Positions 1 through 9,038 of a DNA stretch of 64,000 bases are shown here, piece after piece. A model generated the notes under the pieces. It was not told the origin of the DNA. It ran no database searches and was given only the letters and a program-made list of their open reading frames with translations. A program made the translations under genes and the position numbers. Numbering within the stretch: position 1 is the first letter of the stretch; each line of letters begins with the position of its first letter. Where the stretch lies: positions 124,001 through 188,000 of IMG/VR virus record IMGVR_UViG_3300036781_000418; one strand, written 5' to 3'. The stretch comes from a virus.

Positions 1-740
1 ACCTTCATGTCCTGGCCACAGTCCTTGCACTTGATAGTCACCACTTGATCAGGACCCCAGTCGTTCAGGTTCTCGGCCGCCTTCGTGATGGACTCGATCT
101 GTGGCGACGTCAGCGTCTTGATCCACTCTTCAATGTGTTCACGCTCCGTGGTGGTGTCTACTGACTCGATCATGCAGAGTAGGTTGTGGACCGACAGCTT
201 CTTCACGTCGTCGATCGTCATCTCCTTCGACATACCAGTCATCTGGAACATCTCAATGACGTCACGGAAGCGGAGTGGGCGGGTCACCACGACTTCACCG
301 GAGCTAAGGGTAACCTGACGAACCGTCTCAATCAAGGTCGGGTCCAACTGCTTCATGGCGAGCAGCATGTTGTCAAGGTTGACGATGTAGGAGTGGTCCT
401 TGGCCTCGGCACAGGTGTGCTTCACCTCGATACCGAACTCATTACCGTACGTTACCAACCGTAGGAAGAACAGCAGGGCGTCGATGTCGCGACCGAAGAG
501 CTCCAGTGGCTTCTTGATGCTCGGTGCGCACTCGGCGACGATGTCCTCGATGGCGCGACCATTGAACAGCAAGTCCTGGTTCTTCAGGCTAATTTCGTTC
601 AAGGCCGACAGCGGCTTGATTTGAATTTCACCGGTTGAGTAGCTGGCCTCCAACTCACCGTTGTGGTACAGGGCACCACGTGACGGCAGCTGGAAGACGC
701 GGCCTGGGAGACGGTGCTTGAGGAGTGGATTGGTTGACAT
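1..740 (-). CDS. 26: Baseplate hub protein, T4 gp26-like (3' end outside window)
   Basis: Read on the minus strand from an ATG at 738-740 with the ribosome site AGAAGGAACT just upstream; the reading frame stays open for 246 codons to the window edge, so the C-terminus is missing. The N-terminus has the motif LPSRGALYHNGEL, typical of the T4 gp26 baseplate family, and the visible end holds a CxxC motif (KCKDCGQDM) that may begin a zinc finger. gp26 helps build the central hub of the baseplate in T4. The gene is divergent from the large virion gene at 819 and both have a TAAATA late promoter in the shared 78-bp gap. Family assignment is from motif recognition, not alignment. Confidence 0.7.
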   Translation of the reverse strand, partial: MSTNPLLKHRLPGRVFQLPSRGALYHNGELEASYSTGEIQIKPLSALNEISLKNQDLLFNGRAIEDIVAECAPSIKKPLELFGRDIDALLFFLRLVTYGNEFGIEVKHTCAEAKDHSYIVNLDNMLLAMKQLDPTLIETVRQVTLSSGEVVVTRPLRFRDVIEMFQMTGMSKEMTIDDVKKLSVHNLLCMIESVDTTTEREHIEEWIKTLTSPQIESITKAAENLNDWGPDQVVTIKCKDCGQDMK

Positions 741-761
741 TCCGTGAGTTCCTTCTGGGAT

Positions 762-769
762 CTAAATAT
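762..769 (+). promoter_or_regulatory. Late promoter, CTAAATA, for large virion gene
   Basis: CTAAATAT lies about 50 nt before the ATG at 819. Together with the minus-strand copy at 781-790 it forms a divergent late-promoter pair between two virion genes. Confidence 0.6.
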
Positions 770-780
770 GGGGTAGAGGA

Positions 781-790
781 TGGTATTTAC
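781..790 (-). promoter_or_regulatory. Late promoter, GTAAATA, for gp26-like gene
   Basis: Minus-strand GTAAATACCA lies about 44 nt before the gp26-like start. It matches the (G/C)TAAATA motif found before other structural genes here and resembles the T4 late promoter core TATAAATA, which is read by a gp55-type sigma factor. Confidence 0.6.
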
Positions 791-818
791 GACCAACCAC
801 CCAACTCGAAAATGACAC

Positions 819-3800
819 ATGGCGGATACCAACGAAATTGAAGCCCTAAAAACGCTTCAGCGGATCGAGAAGCTGCTGCGTTCGAACTCGGCTACGTCCA
901 GCGCTCCAGCCGCCGAACGGCTGTCCGCAAAACGACTCCCTGGCGGCGCGAACAACGACACCATGAAGGACGCGGCGGACGCGAACAAGACCCTGCGTGC
1001 CGTGGCTGGAGCGTCCAAGAAGCTGAACGCCACGACGATCGCGCTAACGGACTCATTTAAGTCCCTCAACACCGACATTCGTCGTGCCTCGGTTGGCATT
1101 GGTACGTTCACAAGCCAGCTGTCTAAGGCGTTGTCCGCCCTGAAGGGCGAGGTTGCTGGAAAGCCGGCCGAGCAGGCTGAGGTCGTTGGAACTGAGAAGC
1201 CGCTGACTGAACTTGGTGACATGCTCGTCGCCACGACCAAGAACTTTAGCAACCTAAACTCGGAGCTGGAGAAGCTGGTTGGTAACTACGCTAGGCAGGC
1301 GGGCGTTGGCTCTGGTCCAGCCCCACTGCTTGGTGCAATTCCACGTGCTCCTGGCCCAGCACCCGCCCCAGCACCGGCTCCAGGGAAGGTCCCCGGTGCC
1401 CTCCAACAGACCCCGGTGTTGAGCACCATTGGAACGTTCCTTAAGGGGCTCTCGACCTCAACGGTTGGTCTCTACAGTATGACGGAGGTGCTTGGTAAGC
1501 TGTGGAAGGTCACGCAGCAGGTCACCGGTGACTTCTTCGCTCTATCCAAGGTTGGCCTCGGTTCAGCTGGAAACTTGCAGACGTTGTACGTGAACGCCGC
1601 CAAGGCGGGCATGTCGCTGGCTGACTACTCCAAGCTCCTCCAGAACAACGTGTCCTTGGCCGCACGGGCTGGATCACTGAACAACTTTGACAAGCTAACG
1701 TCCGCCGCCGACAAGCAGCTTGCCCAGCTTGGCGTCTTCGGTGAGGACGCCAAGAACCTGCAGGCCACGCTGCTGAACACGGCCACGCTGGCCGGGGTTC
1801 CACAGGCCCAGTTTGCCGACGTCCTGAACGATCAAATTTCAACGTTCGACAAGCTCCGTAAGGTCACCAACCTGACCGCCTCAGAGTTCGCCGACCTTGT
1901 TACGACGGTCTCACAGTCTGATCAAGCCCAAAAGGAGTTGGTTGGTCTCGCCCCAGATGAACGGGCTGCACGTCAAAGCCAGCTCGTTGAGCTGGCCGCC
2001 ACGGGCCGTCAACTTGGTCTGAACGCGGACGCATCGAAGAAGTTGACCGATGCCTTGATCGCCCAGCGCGGTCAGACGGTCAAGCAGCGGTTTGAAGCCG
2101 CTGGCCGAATCCGCCAGCTCGGTGCGTTCCTTGGCTTGGGCGACCAGGCTGAAGAGGCCGCACAGATTACCATGAAGGGTCGTAACGCGACGGTCGAGGA
2201 ACAGCAACGCGCACGTGAGATCGCGGGTAACCTTGATCAGGCCAACCAACAGCAGTACGGTGAGAACGGGTTTGGCGGTCAGAATGTCCAGGACCAACTT
2301 GAAGAGGCGCTGAAAGGCACCGCGTTCGGTGGTCTCATGGAGGCCCAACGTCCAGCCCAACTTGCTGGTCAGTCGGCTGAGGTCTTCAACAAGGACTTTG
2401 GCAAACACGTTGGCGCGTTCGGTCAGGCGGTTGGTAACCTCCTGAAGTACGTGGCCGGAATTGGTGCAAGTCCACTTGGCCCACTGCTGGACGTCGCCGC
2501 CGGCGCGATCGCCGGTGTCTTTGGGAAGTCGCTTATCACGCCGTTGTTCAACATGCTGACCAAGGCGTTCCCAAGTCTGGGCGCCAAGCTGTTCAAGGGG
2601 GTTGAAGGCGGAGCTGAAGCTGGTGGCGGTGGCGTCATGGACAAGATCCGAAGCCTCTTCTCAGCCGCTAAAACGGACGGCGCCGCCCTTGGAACTCGCG
2701 CTCGAGCAAGTATCGCCGGGTTCAAAGAATCTGGCGCTGGCATCCGTGCTGGAGCCGTTGATTGGGTTAAGAACATTGGTCCAAGCACCACCAAGTGGTT
2801 TAAGGACATGGGTGCGACGATCAAGGACCTCAGCGAAACGGTCAAGGCCACGCCAAAGAACGCCTGGGGCGCCACGGTTGACGGTCTAAAATCCATTGGT
2901 TCAACGGTCAAGGATCTAGCGTCAGGTACGAAAACCTTCCTGTCCGACGCGCCGTTGTCTAAGATCGGTACGCTGTTTTCAGATGCGGCCAGCTCGGCTA
3001 AGGTTGGTCTAACTGGGCTTAGCGATATTCTAATCGGTGGTCTCGCCGCAGCCGGTCCCGCTATCAAGACCTTCTTTAAGAGCACGTTCCTCGTCAGCGC
3101 CATCATCGACGGCGTCAGTGAACTGTTTACCGGTGCTATCACCGCGGCCTTCAGTTCAGACGGTGGTGGTATCTTGGATCGCATCGGTGGTGTACTGTTC
3201 GCGGCGCTGCGCGCCATCCCAGCGATGATCACGGACACGATCGACTACATCTTTGGCACGAACCTCACGAACATCCTTGATCAGATTCTGGCCCTAGCAC
3301 GCACCACGCTGATGACGATCTCTGAAAAGGCGGTCGGATTGGTGGTTGAAATCCTGTCCCACATCCCGTTTGTCAAGGACTCAAGGATGTTTAAGGACTT
3401 GAAGGCCTACAACGAGAAGCAGACCAAGGACATCGAGGCTTCCTACGACACGATCTCTCAGCTGCAGGCCGATTCTTCGTCGGACATCATCTCGGTTGGT
3501 AAAAAGCGTAAGGAACAATACGACGCCCAAGAGGATGATGCCAACAAGGCGACTGACAAGGCGATCCAAGCCACGAACAAGTTCAACTCCACCATCATGG
3601 CCGGCTCGGTCACGACCGCGGGCTTGATCGCCGACGCTCAAGCCCTCCAAGGCCAACAGCTCGCCGTGCCAGGAGCGCAGTCCCAGGCAACGGTGAATTC
3701 TCAGGGAGTGACCCAGCAGGCCCCAGTAAATACAGGCACAGATCAAGCTACCGGCGCGCCGAACTCGCAACCAGCCCAGCTCACTCTCGCCGACGTCGTC

Positions 3801-3956
3801 ACCGCGCTAAACAAGCTCATGGCGATCAACCAGCAGAGTGTTGACGCTGAACAACGACAGGTGGAGCTCGCCGAGCAGATGCTGAGCTCAACGGCTCGCA
3901 CGACAAGGACGTTTATGTCCTCTGAGTCGATGAATGCGATGTTGCTGCGCGCCTAA
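819..3956 (+). CDS. Large virion protein, tape-measure/gp29-like candidate
   Basis: 1045 residues. The N-terminal part is helical and Ala/Ser/Lys-rich with a Pro-Ala linker near residues 165-190. Two long hydrophobic Gly/Ala-rich stretches follow (about 535-590 and 735-810), then a Lys/Glu/Asp-rich predicted coiled coil (about 860-930) and a Gln/Ala-rich tail. Helical rods with hydrophobic patches are usual for tail tape-measure proteins, and the gene lies between a gp26-like baseplate gene and the portal gene. T4 gp29 is 590 residues, so this would imply a longer tail. No diagnostic motif was seen; another virion or hub role is possible. It has its own late promoter. Confidence 0.45.
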   Translation: MADTNEIEALKTLQRIEKLLRSNSATSSAPAAERLSAKRLPGGANNDTMKDAADANKTLRAVAGASKKLNATTIALTDSFKSLNTDIRRASVGIGTFTSQLSKALSALKGEVAGKPAEQAEVVGTEKPLTELGDMLVATTKNFSNLNSELEKLVGNYARQAGVGSGPAPLLGAIPRAPGPAPAPAPAPGKVPGALQQTPVLSTIGTFLKGLSTSTVGLYSMTEVLGKLWKVTQQVTGDFFALSKVGLGSAGNLQTLYVNAAKAGMSLADYSKLLQNNVSLAARAGSLNNFDKLTSAADKQLAQLGVFGEDAKNLQATLLNTATLAGVPQAQFADVLNDQISTFDKLRKVTNLTASEFADLVTTVSQSDQAQKELVGLAPDERAARQSQLVELAATGRQLGLNADASKKLTDALIAQRGQTVKQRFEAAGRIRQLGAFLGLGDQAEEAAQITMKGRNATVEEQQRAREIAGNLDQANQQQYGENGFGGQNVQDQLEEALKGTAFGGLMEAQRPAQLAGQSAEVFNKDFGKHVGAFGQAVGNLLKYVAGIGASPLGPLLDVAAGAIAGVFGKSLITPLFNMLTKAFPSLGAKLFKGVEGGAEAGGGGVMDKIRSLFSAAKTDGAALGTRARASIAGFKESGAGIRAGAVDWVKNIGPSTTKWFKDMGATIKDLSETVKATPKNAWGATVDGLKSIGSTVKDLASGTKTFLSDAPLSKIGTLFSDAASSAKVGLTGLSDILIGGLAAAGPAIKTFFKSTFLVSAIIDGVSELFTGAITAAFSSDGGGILDRIGGVLFAALRAIPAMITDTIDYIFGTNLTNILDQILALARTTLMTISEKAVGLVVEILSHIPFVKDSRMFKDLKAYNEKQTKDIEASYDTISQLQADSSSDIISVGKKRKEQYDAQEDDANKATDKAIQATNKFNSTIMAGSVTTAGLIADAQALQGQQLAVPGAQSQATVNSQGVTQQAPVNTGTDQATGAPNSQPAQLTLADVVTALNKLMAINQQSVDAEQRQVELAEQMLSSTARTTRTFMSSESMNAMLLRA

Positions 3957-3974
3957 CTAAAGGATTCCTGACCC

Positions 3975-5714
3975 ATGTCAATGTTTACTGGCTACTGGCA
4001 GATTCTTACGCCGAAGACGCGTAAGGACTTCTACACCACGTTGTCCACCGACGCCTACGACCCTCGTGCAACCGACGGTTCGTCCCTCTCCGCCGTCAGC
4101 TGGTACGCCAGCGTTATGCGTGGCCCAAATACCCGCATGTCGCAGTACAAGCAGTTCGACGCGATGGACGCCGACATCGACATCGCCCGCTCGTTGGACA
4201 TCATCTCCGAGGAGATGACCAACATGGACGACAAGACGAACCTACCGTTCATCATCGACTGGCAGAAGGAGGACAACCAAGACGTGTCCGACTCCGCCGT
4301 CGTGACCGTTCGTGCCGCCCTGCGGCAGTGGACGCAGCTCCAGCAGCTGACACGCCGCAACTTCCAAATTGCACGGAAGATGGTGCTGTACGGAGACTGC
4401 TTCTTCAAGAAGTCGTCTGACACTCGGCGCTGGGAATACGTCGACCCTATCAACGTCGTCGGGATTGAGGTTGACCAGTACGGCAACAAGATCTCGTACC
4501 ACATCAAGCAGCCAACGGCGAACGCTCAGGCGGGCGTGACACGTGGTGACCAAGTCTTCATCGTGCCGGCCGCCGCCATGATTCACTTCTCGATGTCCGA
4601 CGAAATGGGCGACTCCGCTCCGTTCGGTCAGTCGATTCTGCGCCCAATCTACCGCGTCTACCGTCAGCTCTCGATGCTGGAAGACGCGGTGATCATCTAC
4701 CGTATCGTCCGAGCCCCCGAACGTCGTGTGTTCTACCTTGACGTGGGCAACATGAACGCCCAGCAGACGAAGCGCTACATGGAGACCGTCAAGGCCGAGC
4801 AGCGCCAGAAGCGTATTCCAGGCGTCAGCTCGAACAACGCGTCCGACGTTGTCGACGGTGCCTACGATCCACAGTCCATCTCACAGGACCTGTTTTTCCC
4901 CGTTACGGCCGGCGGCCGCTCCTCACGCGTTGAGGTGCTGCCAGGCGGTACTGAGGACTTTGGCACGACCCTGCTGAAGAAGTTTGAAGAGAAGATCTTC
5001 CGCGGTCTGCGTATTCCAACGTCCTACATGGGCGCTTCCACCACCGGTGGTACGGACCCACAAACGAACGACGGTAAGGTCGGTATCGCGTACATCGAGG
5101 AGCTCCGCTTCTGCAAGTTCATTCAGCGTCTCCAGATGCGCATGAATCAAATCTACGACGAAGAGTTCAAGGTCTACATGAAGGTCTGCGGCCTGCAGAT
5201 CGACGATGAAGTCTTCCAGATTCGACTGCCTGAGCCAGCCAACTTTGCCCTGTACCGCCAGGCCGCCCTTGACGCCGACCTTGTGTCGTCCTTCAAGAAC
5301 ATCGAGGACACCGACCTGCTGTCACGTCGTCTGCTTCTCAAGCGCTACCTTGGCCTGACCGACGACGAGATCCAGATGAACGAAGTTCTCCGCAAGGAAG
5401 AGCAAGGTATCGAGGACACGCCAGACTACACGGCGATCCAACAGCTGTACGACCCAGCCATCTACAAGAACCGTGATCCAATCAAGATCAAGAAGGCCAG
5501 TGAGCCTGAACCTGGTGATGAGGGTACCGGTCAAGAGCTTGGTGGCGACATCGGCATCGGCGGCGAGACCGGCGGATTTGGTGGAGGCGAGCAGCCAGGT
5601 GGTGAAGGTAGTGAGGAGGCCGACCTCCTGACACCTGAACCAGAAGAGACCGGTGGCGCTGAGCCAGCCGCTCCGGCCGCCCCAGCAGGTGGTGAAACTG
5701 AACAACCCGCGTAA
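3975..5714 (+). CDS. 20: Portal vertex protein, T4 gp20-like
   Basis: 579 residues. The portal forms the dodecameric ring at the unique head vertex through which terminase pumps DNA. Order (portal, protease, scaffold, capsid) and the gp20-type core support the call, including RAPERRVFYLDVGNM near residue 245 and a following region rich in KRIPG and GGRSS motifs. The last 75 residues are Gly/Glu/Pro-rich low complexity (GGETGGFGGGEQPGG), an extension beyond the 524 residues of T4 gp20. The start is the ATG 18 nt after the preceding stop, with AAAGGAT upstream. The stop codon lies inside the late promoter of the next gene. Confidence 0.92.
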   Translation: MSMFTGYWQILTPKTRKDFYTTLSTDAYDPRATDGSSLSAVSWYASVMRGPNTRMSQYKQFDAMDADIDIARSLDIISEEMTNMDDKTNLPFIIDWQKEDNQDVSDSAVVTVRAALRQWTQLQQLTRRNFQIARKMVLYGDCFFKKSSDTRRWEYVDPINVVGIEVDQYGNKISYHIKQPTANAQAGVTRGDQVFIVPAAAMIHFSMSDEMGDSAPFGQSILRPIYRVYRQLSMLEDAVIIYRIVRAPERRVFYLDVGNMNAQQTKRYMETVKAEQRQKRIPGVSSNNASDVVDGAYDPQSISQDLFFPVTAGGRSSRVEVLPGGTEDFGTTLLKKFEEKIFRGLRIPTSYMGASTTGGTDPQTNDGKVGIAYIEELRFCKFIQRLQMRMNQIYDEEFKVYMKVCGLQIDDEVFQIRLPEPANFALYRQAALDADLVSSFKNIEDTDLLSRRLLLKRYLGLTDDEIQMNEVLRKEEQGIEDTPDYTAIQQLYDPAIYKNRDPIKIKKASEPEPGDEGTGQELGGDIGIGGETGGFGGGEQPGGEGSEEADLLTPEPEETGGAEPAAPAAPAGGETEQPA

Positions 5715-5719
5715 ATAAG
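5711..5719 (+). promoter_or_regulatory. Late promoter, GTAAATA, overlapping the portal stop codon
   Basis: GTAAATAAG contains the portal TAA stop. The gp21 start is 25 nt beyond the motif. It would give the protease its own late transcript with a leader of about 20 nt containing GGAG. Confidence 0.5.
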
Positions 5720-5742
5720 CCATCACCCGTATTGGAGTCCCT

Positions 5743-6354
5743 ATGCAACAGATCCTAAAAGAATACCTCGCCCCTCAGGTGGCCAACCTCACCGAGATGA
5801 AGCAACACAATGGGGACACGTACCTCAGCGGCATCTTGATGCAGTCGGAGGTTATCAACGGCAACGGTCGTAAGTACCGTCGCGGCGAGCTTTCATCGGT
5901 CGTCGAAGAATGCTTTAAGAAGCTGAAGTCCGGCATGTACATCATGGGTGAACTGAACCACCCAGATACGCTGTCCATCGACCTGAACAACGTCTCCCAT
6001 GCCATCACCGAGATGCGCATGGACGGCAACAACGTCGTCGGTCGTATGAAGCTGCTCGGCACCCCGAAGGGTCAGATCGCCAAGGCCATCATGGAAGGTG
6101 GCGTCCGGTTGGGCGTCTCCTCACGTGGTACAGGCTCAGTCAATGAATCTGGTGAAGTGTCTGGCTTTAACTTCGTGACGATGGACATTGTGTCCGTGCC
6201 GTCCGCCAAGGACGCCCTACCTGACCTCGTCTACGAGTCACTAAACTCCAAGAAGATCGTCACGCTGGCCGAGTCCGTGGTGCACGATGAGAAGGCTCAA
6301 GCCCACCTGTTCAAGGCGGTGTCCGCACTGATCCAATCGATCACCAAGAAGTAA
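5743..6354 (+). CDS. 21: Prohead protease, T4 gp21-like
   Basis: 203 residues, close to T4 gp21 (212). It is the serine protease that degrades the scaffold and trims head proteins after L/I-x-E sites during maturation. The probable catalytic His is in GELNHPD and the Ser in LGVSSRGTG; both sit in the order and spacing expected for the family. It follows the portal and precedes scaffold and capsid genes, as in T4. A shorter paralogue at 27171-27578 lacks both residues. The proposed internal-protein locus downstream supplies many candidate substrates. Confidence 0.9.
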   Translation: MQQILKEYLAPQVANLTEMKQHNGDTYLSGILMQSEVINGNGRKYRRGELSSVVEECFKKLKSGMYIMGELNHPDTLSIDLNNVSHAITEMRMDGNNVVGRMKLLGTPKGQIAKAIMEGGVRLGVSSRGTGSVNESGEVSGFNFVTMDIVSVPSAKDALPDLVYESLNSKKIVTLAESVVHDEKAQAHLFKAVSALIQSITKK

Positions 6355-6384
6355 ACCCACGTTCAAAACGTGACAACCGGGTCA

Positions 6385-6393
6385 GGTAAATAC
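6385..6393 (+). promoter_or_regulatory. Late promoter, GTAAATA
   Basis: GGTAAATAC lies 33 nt before the ATG at 6427 in the gap after the protease gene and matches the recurrent late motif. Confidence 0.5.
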
Positions 6394-6426
6394 TTGACCT
6401 TCCACTCAACTAAAGGAGTTCATCAC

Positions 6427-6591
6427 ATGGACTACAAAGAAACGCTCACCGACATGGTGAAGACCCTGATCGCACAAGACCAAGAAGGCGCACGCGCCAT
6501 TGCTCAAAGCATCGTTGTGGCAAAGTCACAAGGCCTCATGCACGGTACCTCAGCTGCTGAAGCTGAAACCACCACGCCTGAAGCGGAATAA
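6427..6591 (+). CDS. Small acidic head-locus protein, prohead core candidate
   Basis: 54 residues, beginning MDYKETLTDM and ending in a Glu/Thr-rich tail. The ATG is chosen over an in-frame GTG at 6370 because AAAGGAG lies just before it and because the GTG lies upstream of the late promoter. In T4 small core proteins gp67 and gp68 are encoded near gp21; this gene occupies the slot between protease and scaffold and may play that role, but similarity cannot be shown by eye. It is followed at once by a strong terminator. Confidence 0.7.
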   Translation: MDYKETLTDMVKTLIAQDQEGARAIAQSIVVAKSQGLMHGTSAAEAETTTPEAE

Positions 6592-6596
6592 GTCGT

Positions 6597-6635
6597 AGAC
6601 CACCAAAAACGTTGAGTTTTTGGTGGTCTTTTTGT
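6597..6635 (+). terminator. Rho-independent terminator after gp21 unit
   Basis: A perfect 14-bp stem (AGACCACCAAAAAC / GTTTTTGGTGGTCT) with a 5-nt loop is followed by TTTTT. It separates the protease unit from the scaffold-capsid unit. Confidence 0.9.
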
Positions 6636-6642
6636 GTGCTCG

Positions 6643-6650
6643 CTAAATAT
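6643..6650 (+). promoter_or_regulatory. Late promoter, GCTAAATA, for scaffold and capsid genes
   Basis: GCTAAATA lies just downstream of the terminator and about 88 nt before the scaffold start. No other promoter is evident for the capsid operon. Confidence 0.6.
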
Positions 6651-6737
6651 CACATGGCGATATTCGACCAAGGTTGAAGAAGCCGGCACAAATACCCGGG
6701 GTCTACGTTAGTGGACCTCACGTTTAAGGAGAAAGCA

Positions 6738-7637
6738 ATGGACGAAATTCTGCAGAAGCTGCTTGAGTCCGAGCTACTCAGTGAAGACACCCGCGCGCTC
6801 ATCAAAGAGCAGTGGACGACCCACGTTGAAGCTTACAAGGCGCAAGTCGCCGAGGAAACTTCCACCAAGGTCCGCCTGGAACTGACCGCTCAACTTACTG
6901 AACAGTTCACGCAAGAGCGTGACGAACTGGTCACGCAAGTCGACTCCCTCATCACTGAAGTTCTTACCAAGGAACTGAAGGAACTGAAGGACGACATCGA
7001 GTACTACCGCGATCTCGAAGCCACCTACGCTGAACGCCTCGTTGAAGAAAAGACTCGTCTCGCTCATGAAGTGCAGACGGAACTTGATCAGCTCGTCGAT
7101 CATCTGGATTCCTTCCTCGACCAAGTCCTCGCCGAAGAGTTCGAAGAACTCAAGGAAGACATTGAAGTCGTGAAGGCCAACCAGTTCGGCAAGAAAATCT
7201 TCGAAGCCTTCGCTGACACGTTCGCCAAGGCGCACGTAGATGAAAAGAGCGCAACCACCAAGCTGACCGTTTCGGAAGGTAAGGTAGTTGACCTGGAAAA
7301 GCGTCTTTCCGAAGCTGAGGAAAGCCGCAACCAACTGGTCCGTGAAGCCAAGCTTGAGAAGGTGCTCGCACCGCTGCAAGGCAAGAAGCGTGAACAGATG
7401 GCGATGCTCCTCAAGTCAATCGACACCGAGAAACTTGACGAGAGCTACAACTTCTTCATTGGCCGCATCATCAAGGGCGACTCGCAAGAGCAGCTTACTG
7501 AAGGTAAGGCTGATGATCGCAAGACCACTGTCGTGACAGGTGACAACACTGGACGCGTGGTTGATAAGACGCCAGCCCAACTGCAACTGGATGAAGAAAT
7601 GAAGAGCTTCTTCCGTGCCGCTGGCATTAAAAACTAA
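6738..7637 (+). CDS. 22: Prohead core scaffold protein, T4 gp22-like
   Basis: 299 residues, highly charged and almost entirely predicted coiled coil (repeats such as KELKELKDDIEYY). gp22 forms the internal core on which the capsid assembles and is destroyed by gp21. A likely cleavage site LTE/GKAD is present near residue 255. The ATG at 6738 is preferred to the in-frame GTG at 6711 because AAGGAG lies 7 nt before it. The call rests on composition, size and its place directly before the capsid gene. Confidence 0.85.
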   Translation: MDEILQKLLESELLSEDTRALIKEQWTTHVEAYKAQVAEETSTKVRLELTAQLTEQFTQERDELVTQVDSLITEVLTKELKELKDDIEYYRDLEATYAERLVEEKTRLAHEVQTELDQLVDHLDSFLDQVLAEEFEELKEDIEVVKANQFGKKIFEAFADTFAKAHVDEKSATTKLTVSEGKVVDLEKRLSEAEESRNQLVREAKLEKVLAPLQGKKREQMAMLLKSIDTEKLDESYNFFIGRIIKGDSQEQLTEGKADDRKTTVVTGDNTGRVVDKTPAQLQLDEEMKSFFRAAGIKN

Positions 7638-7660
7638 CCCGTCCTCTCTAGGAGAAACAA

Positions 7661-8947
7661 ATGCATCAACTACTCAAGGAACAAGCCACCTGGGAACAAG
7701 CCTCCGGTAAGCTGCTTGAAGGCGTCCCAGCCGACAAGGTCAAGCTGACCAAGGCCCTGATGGAACAGCAACGCGCTGCCATCCTGAAGGAAACCGCCGG
7801 TGGCACTGGCACGATCGCTTCGGCAATCGACAACTTCCAAAAGATCACGATTCCGATGATCCGTCGTATCGTTCCTGGAACGATCTCGACCGACCTCGTC
7901 GGCATGCAGCCAATGTCCGGTCCAGTCGGCCTGGTCTACTCGCTGCGCTTCGCGTTCTCGGAAGCTGTTGACACCAACGGCGCCACGATCAACGACATCA
8001 CCGCTGGTGACGAAGTCTTCGCGAACAACTCGAAGATGAAGCGCTTCTACTCAACCGCAAACGTCGGCACGACTGGTTACCCACCAGCTCTGACCGCCAC
8101 CACCTCGACCGGTGTGTCCGCAGCTACTGCTGACTACGAAGGTTTCGGCGGTCGCGCGCTGCGTCTGCAGGTCCTGAAGCAAACCATCACCGCTGGCTCG
8201 CGTAAGCTGCAAGCACGTTGGACCGTTGAAGCCGCTCAGGACATCACGTCCCAGCACGGCCTCGATCTCGAAAACGAACTGACCGCCGCTCTGGCCGCTC
8301 AGATCGCTCACGAAATCGACAACGAAATTCTGACTGACCTTTTGGGTCTGGCTGGTTCCGTCGGTACGTACGACTTCGCTGCTCAACCAGCGAACCTCAC
8401 CCCGAACTACCTTGGCGACTCGTACGCCAACCTCGGTGTTCTGATCAACAAGCTCGCCGGTGAAATCGGTGCTAAGACCCGTCGTGGCCCAGGCAACTGG
8501 CTCGTTGGTTCTTACCTGATCACCTCCTTGCTGCAGTCTGCTGCGAAGTCCGTGTTCGCTCCTGCGATCGCTGGTTCCTTCGACATGCCAGTCGGCAACA
8601 AGATGGTTGGTACGCTGAACGGTCAGATGAAGGTCTACTCGTACAACTGGGGTCTGAACGACGCCTGGACGATCGCTGACTCCGCCGACAACGCCACTGG
8701 CGCGACCGGTGAAGACATCCTGATCGGTTACAAGGGTGGTGCATCGGAGCTTGACTCCGGTTACTTCTACTGCCCATACGTGCCGCTGATGTCCTCTGGT
8801 GTGATCACTGATCCTAACACCTTCAACCCAGCTGTTTCGCTGATGACTCGATACGGTAAGGCCACGTTCACGAACGCTGGTACTTCCCTCGGGAACTCGG
8901 CTGACTACTACGCACGTATCCGCGTGCTGAACGTCGCCTTCAGCTGA
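7661..8947 (+). CDS. 23: Major capsid protein, T4 gp23-like
   Basis: 428 residues with a T4 gp23-type N-terminus: a helical propeptide, then TIPMIRRIVPGTI and LVGMQPMSGPVGLVY, near-diagnostic for the family. The HK97-fold shell protein is trimmed by gp21; the best L/I-x-E site before the conserved core is ILKE/TAGG near residue 44 (T4 cleaves after residue 65), which is inference. Codon use is strongly biased to C/G-ending codons, as expected of the most abundant late protein. The ribosome site is AGGAG, and two hairpins follow the stop. Confidence 0.95.
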   Translation: MHQLLKEQATWEQASGKLLEGVPADKVKLTKALMEQQRAAILKETAGGTGTIASAIDNFQKITIPMIRRIVPGTISTDLVGMQPMSGPVGLVYSLRFAFSEAVDTNGATINDITAGDEVFANNSKMKRFYSTANVGTTGYPPALTATTSTGVSAATADYEGFGGRALRLQVLKQTITAGSRKLQARWTVEAAQDITSQHGLDLENELTAALAAQIAHEIDNEILTDLLGLAGSVGTYDFAAQPANLTPNYLGDSYANLGVLINKLAGEIGAKTRRGPGNWLVGSYLITSLLQSAAKSVFAPAIAGSFDMPVGNKMVGTLNGQMKVYSYNWGLNDAWTIADSADNATGATGEDILIGYKGGASELDSGYFYCPYVPLMSSGVITDPNTFNPAVSLMTRYGKATFTNAGTSLGNSADYYARIRVLNVAFS

Positions 8948-8951
8948 TCGA

Positions 8952-8967
8952 AGCGGCTTCGGCCGCT
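8952..8967 (+). terminator. UUCG hairpin directly after the capsid gene
   Basis: AGCGGC-TTCG-GCCGCT forms a 6-bp stem with a UUCG tetraloop 5 nt after the capsid stop. There is no good T-run, so it may protect the 3' end of the capsid mRNA rather than terminate. Confidence 0.5.
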
Positions 8968-8982
8968 CTTGATAAGTGTTCA

Positions 8983-9011
8983 AAATGGAACCCACAATGT
9001 GGGTTCCATTT
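8983..9011 (+). terminator. Capsid operon terminator
   Basis: A 12-bp perfect stem (AAATGGAACCCA / TGGGTTCCATTT) with a 5-nt loop lies 36 nt after the capsid stop. Confidence 0.7.
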
Positions 9012-9026
9012 GTGGCATCTGCACCG

Positions 9027-9032
9027 TACAAT
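9027..9032 (+). promoter_or_regulatory. Sigma70-like -10 box placing +1 at the start codon
   Basis: TACAAT ends 6 nt before the ATG at 9039, so transcription should begin at or next to the A of the start codon. The same geometry recurs at 18047, 20283, 32247 and 35750. Confidence 0.45.
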
Positions 9033-9038
9033 TGCTAC

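Noticed and set aside
6370-6426. GTG start giving a longer version of the 54-residue protein
   Set aside because: It lies before the late promoter and lacks a ribosome site; the ATG at 6427 has AAAGGAG.
8051-9031. 326-codon minus-strand ORF opposite the major capsid gene
   Set aside because: The plus strand is a clear gp23 with strong codon bias; the antisense product has no recognisable features.
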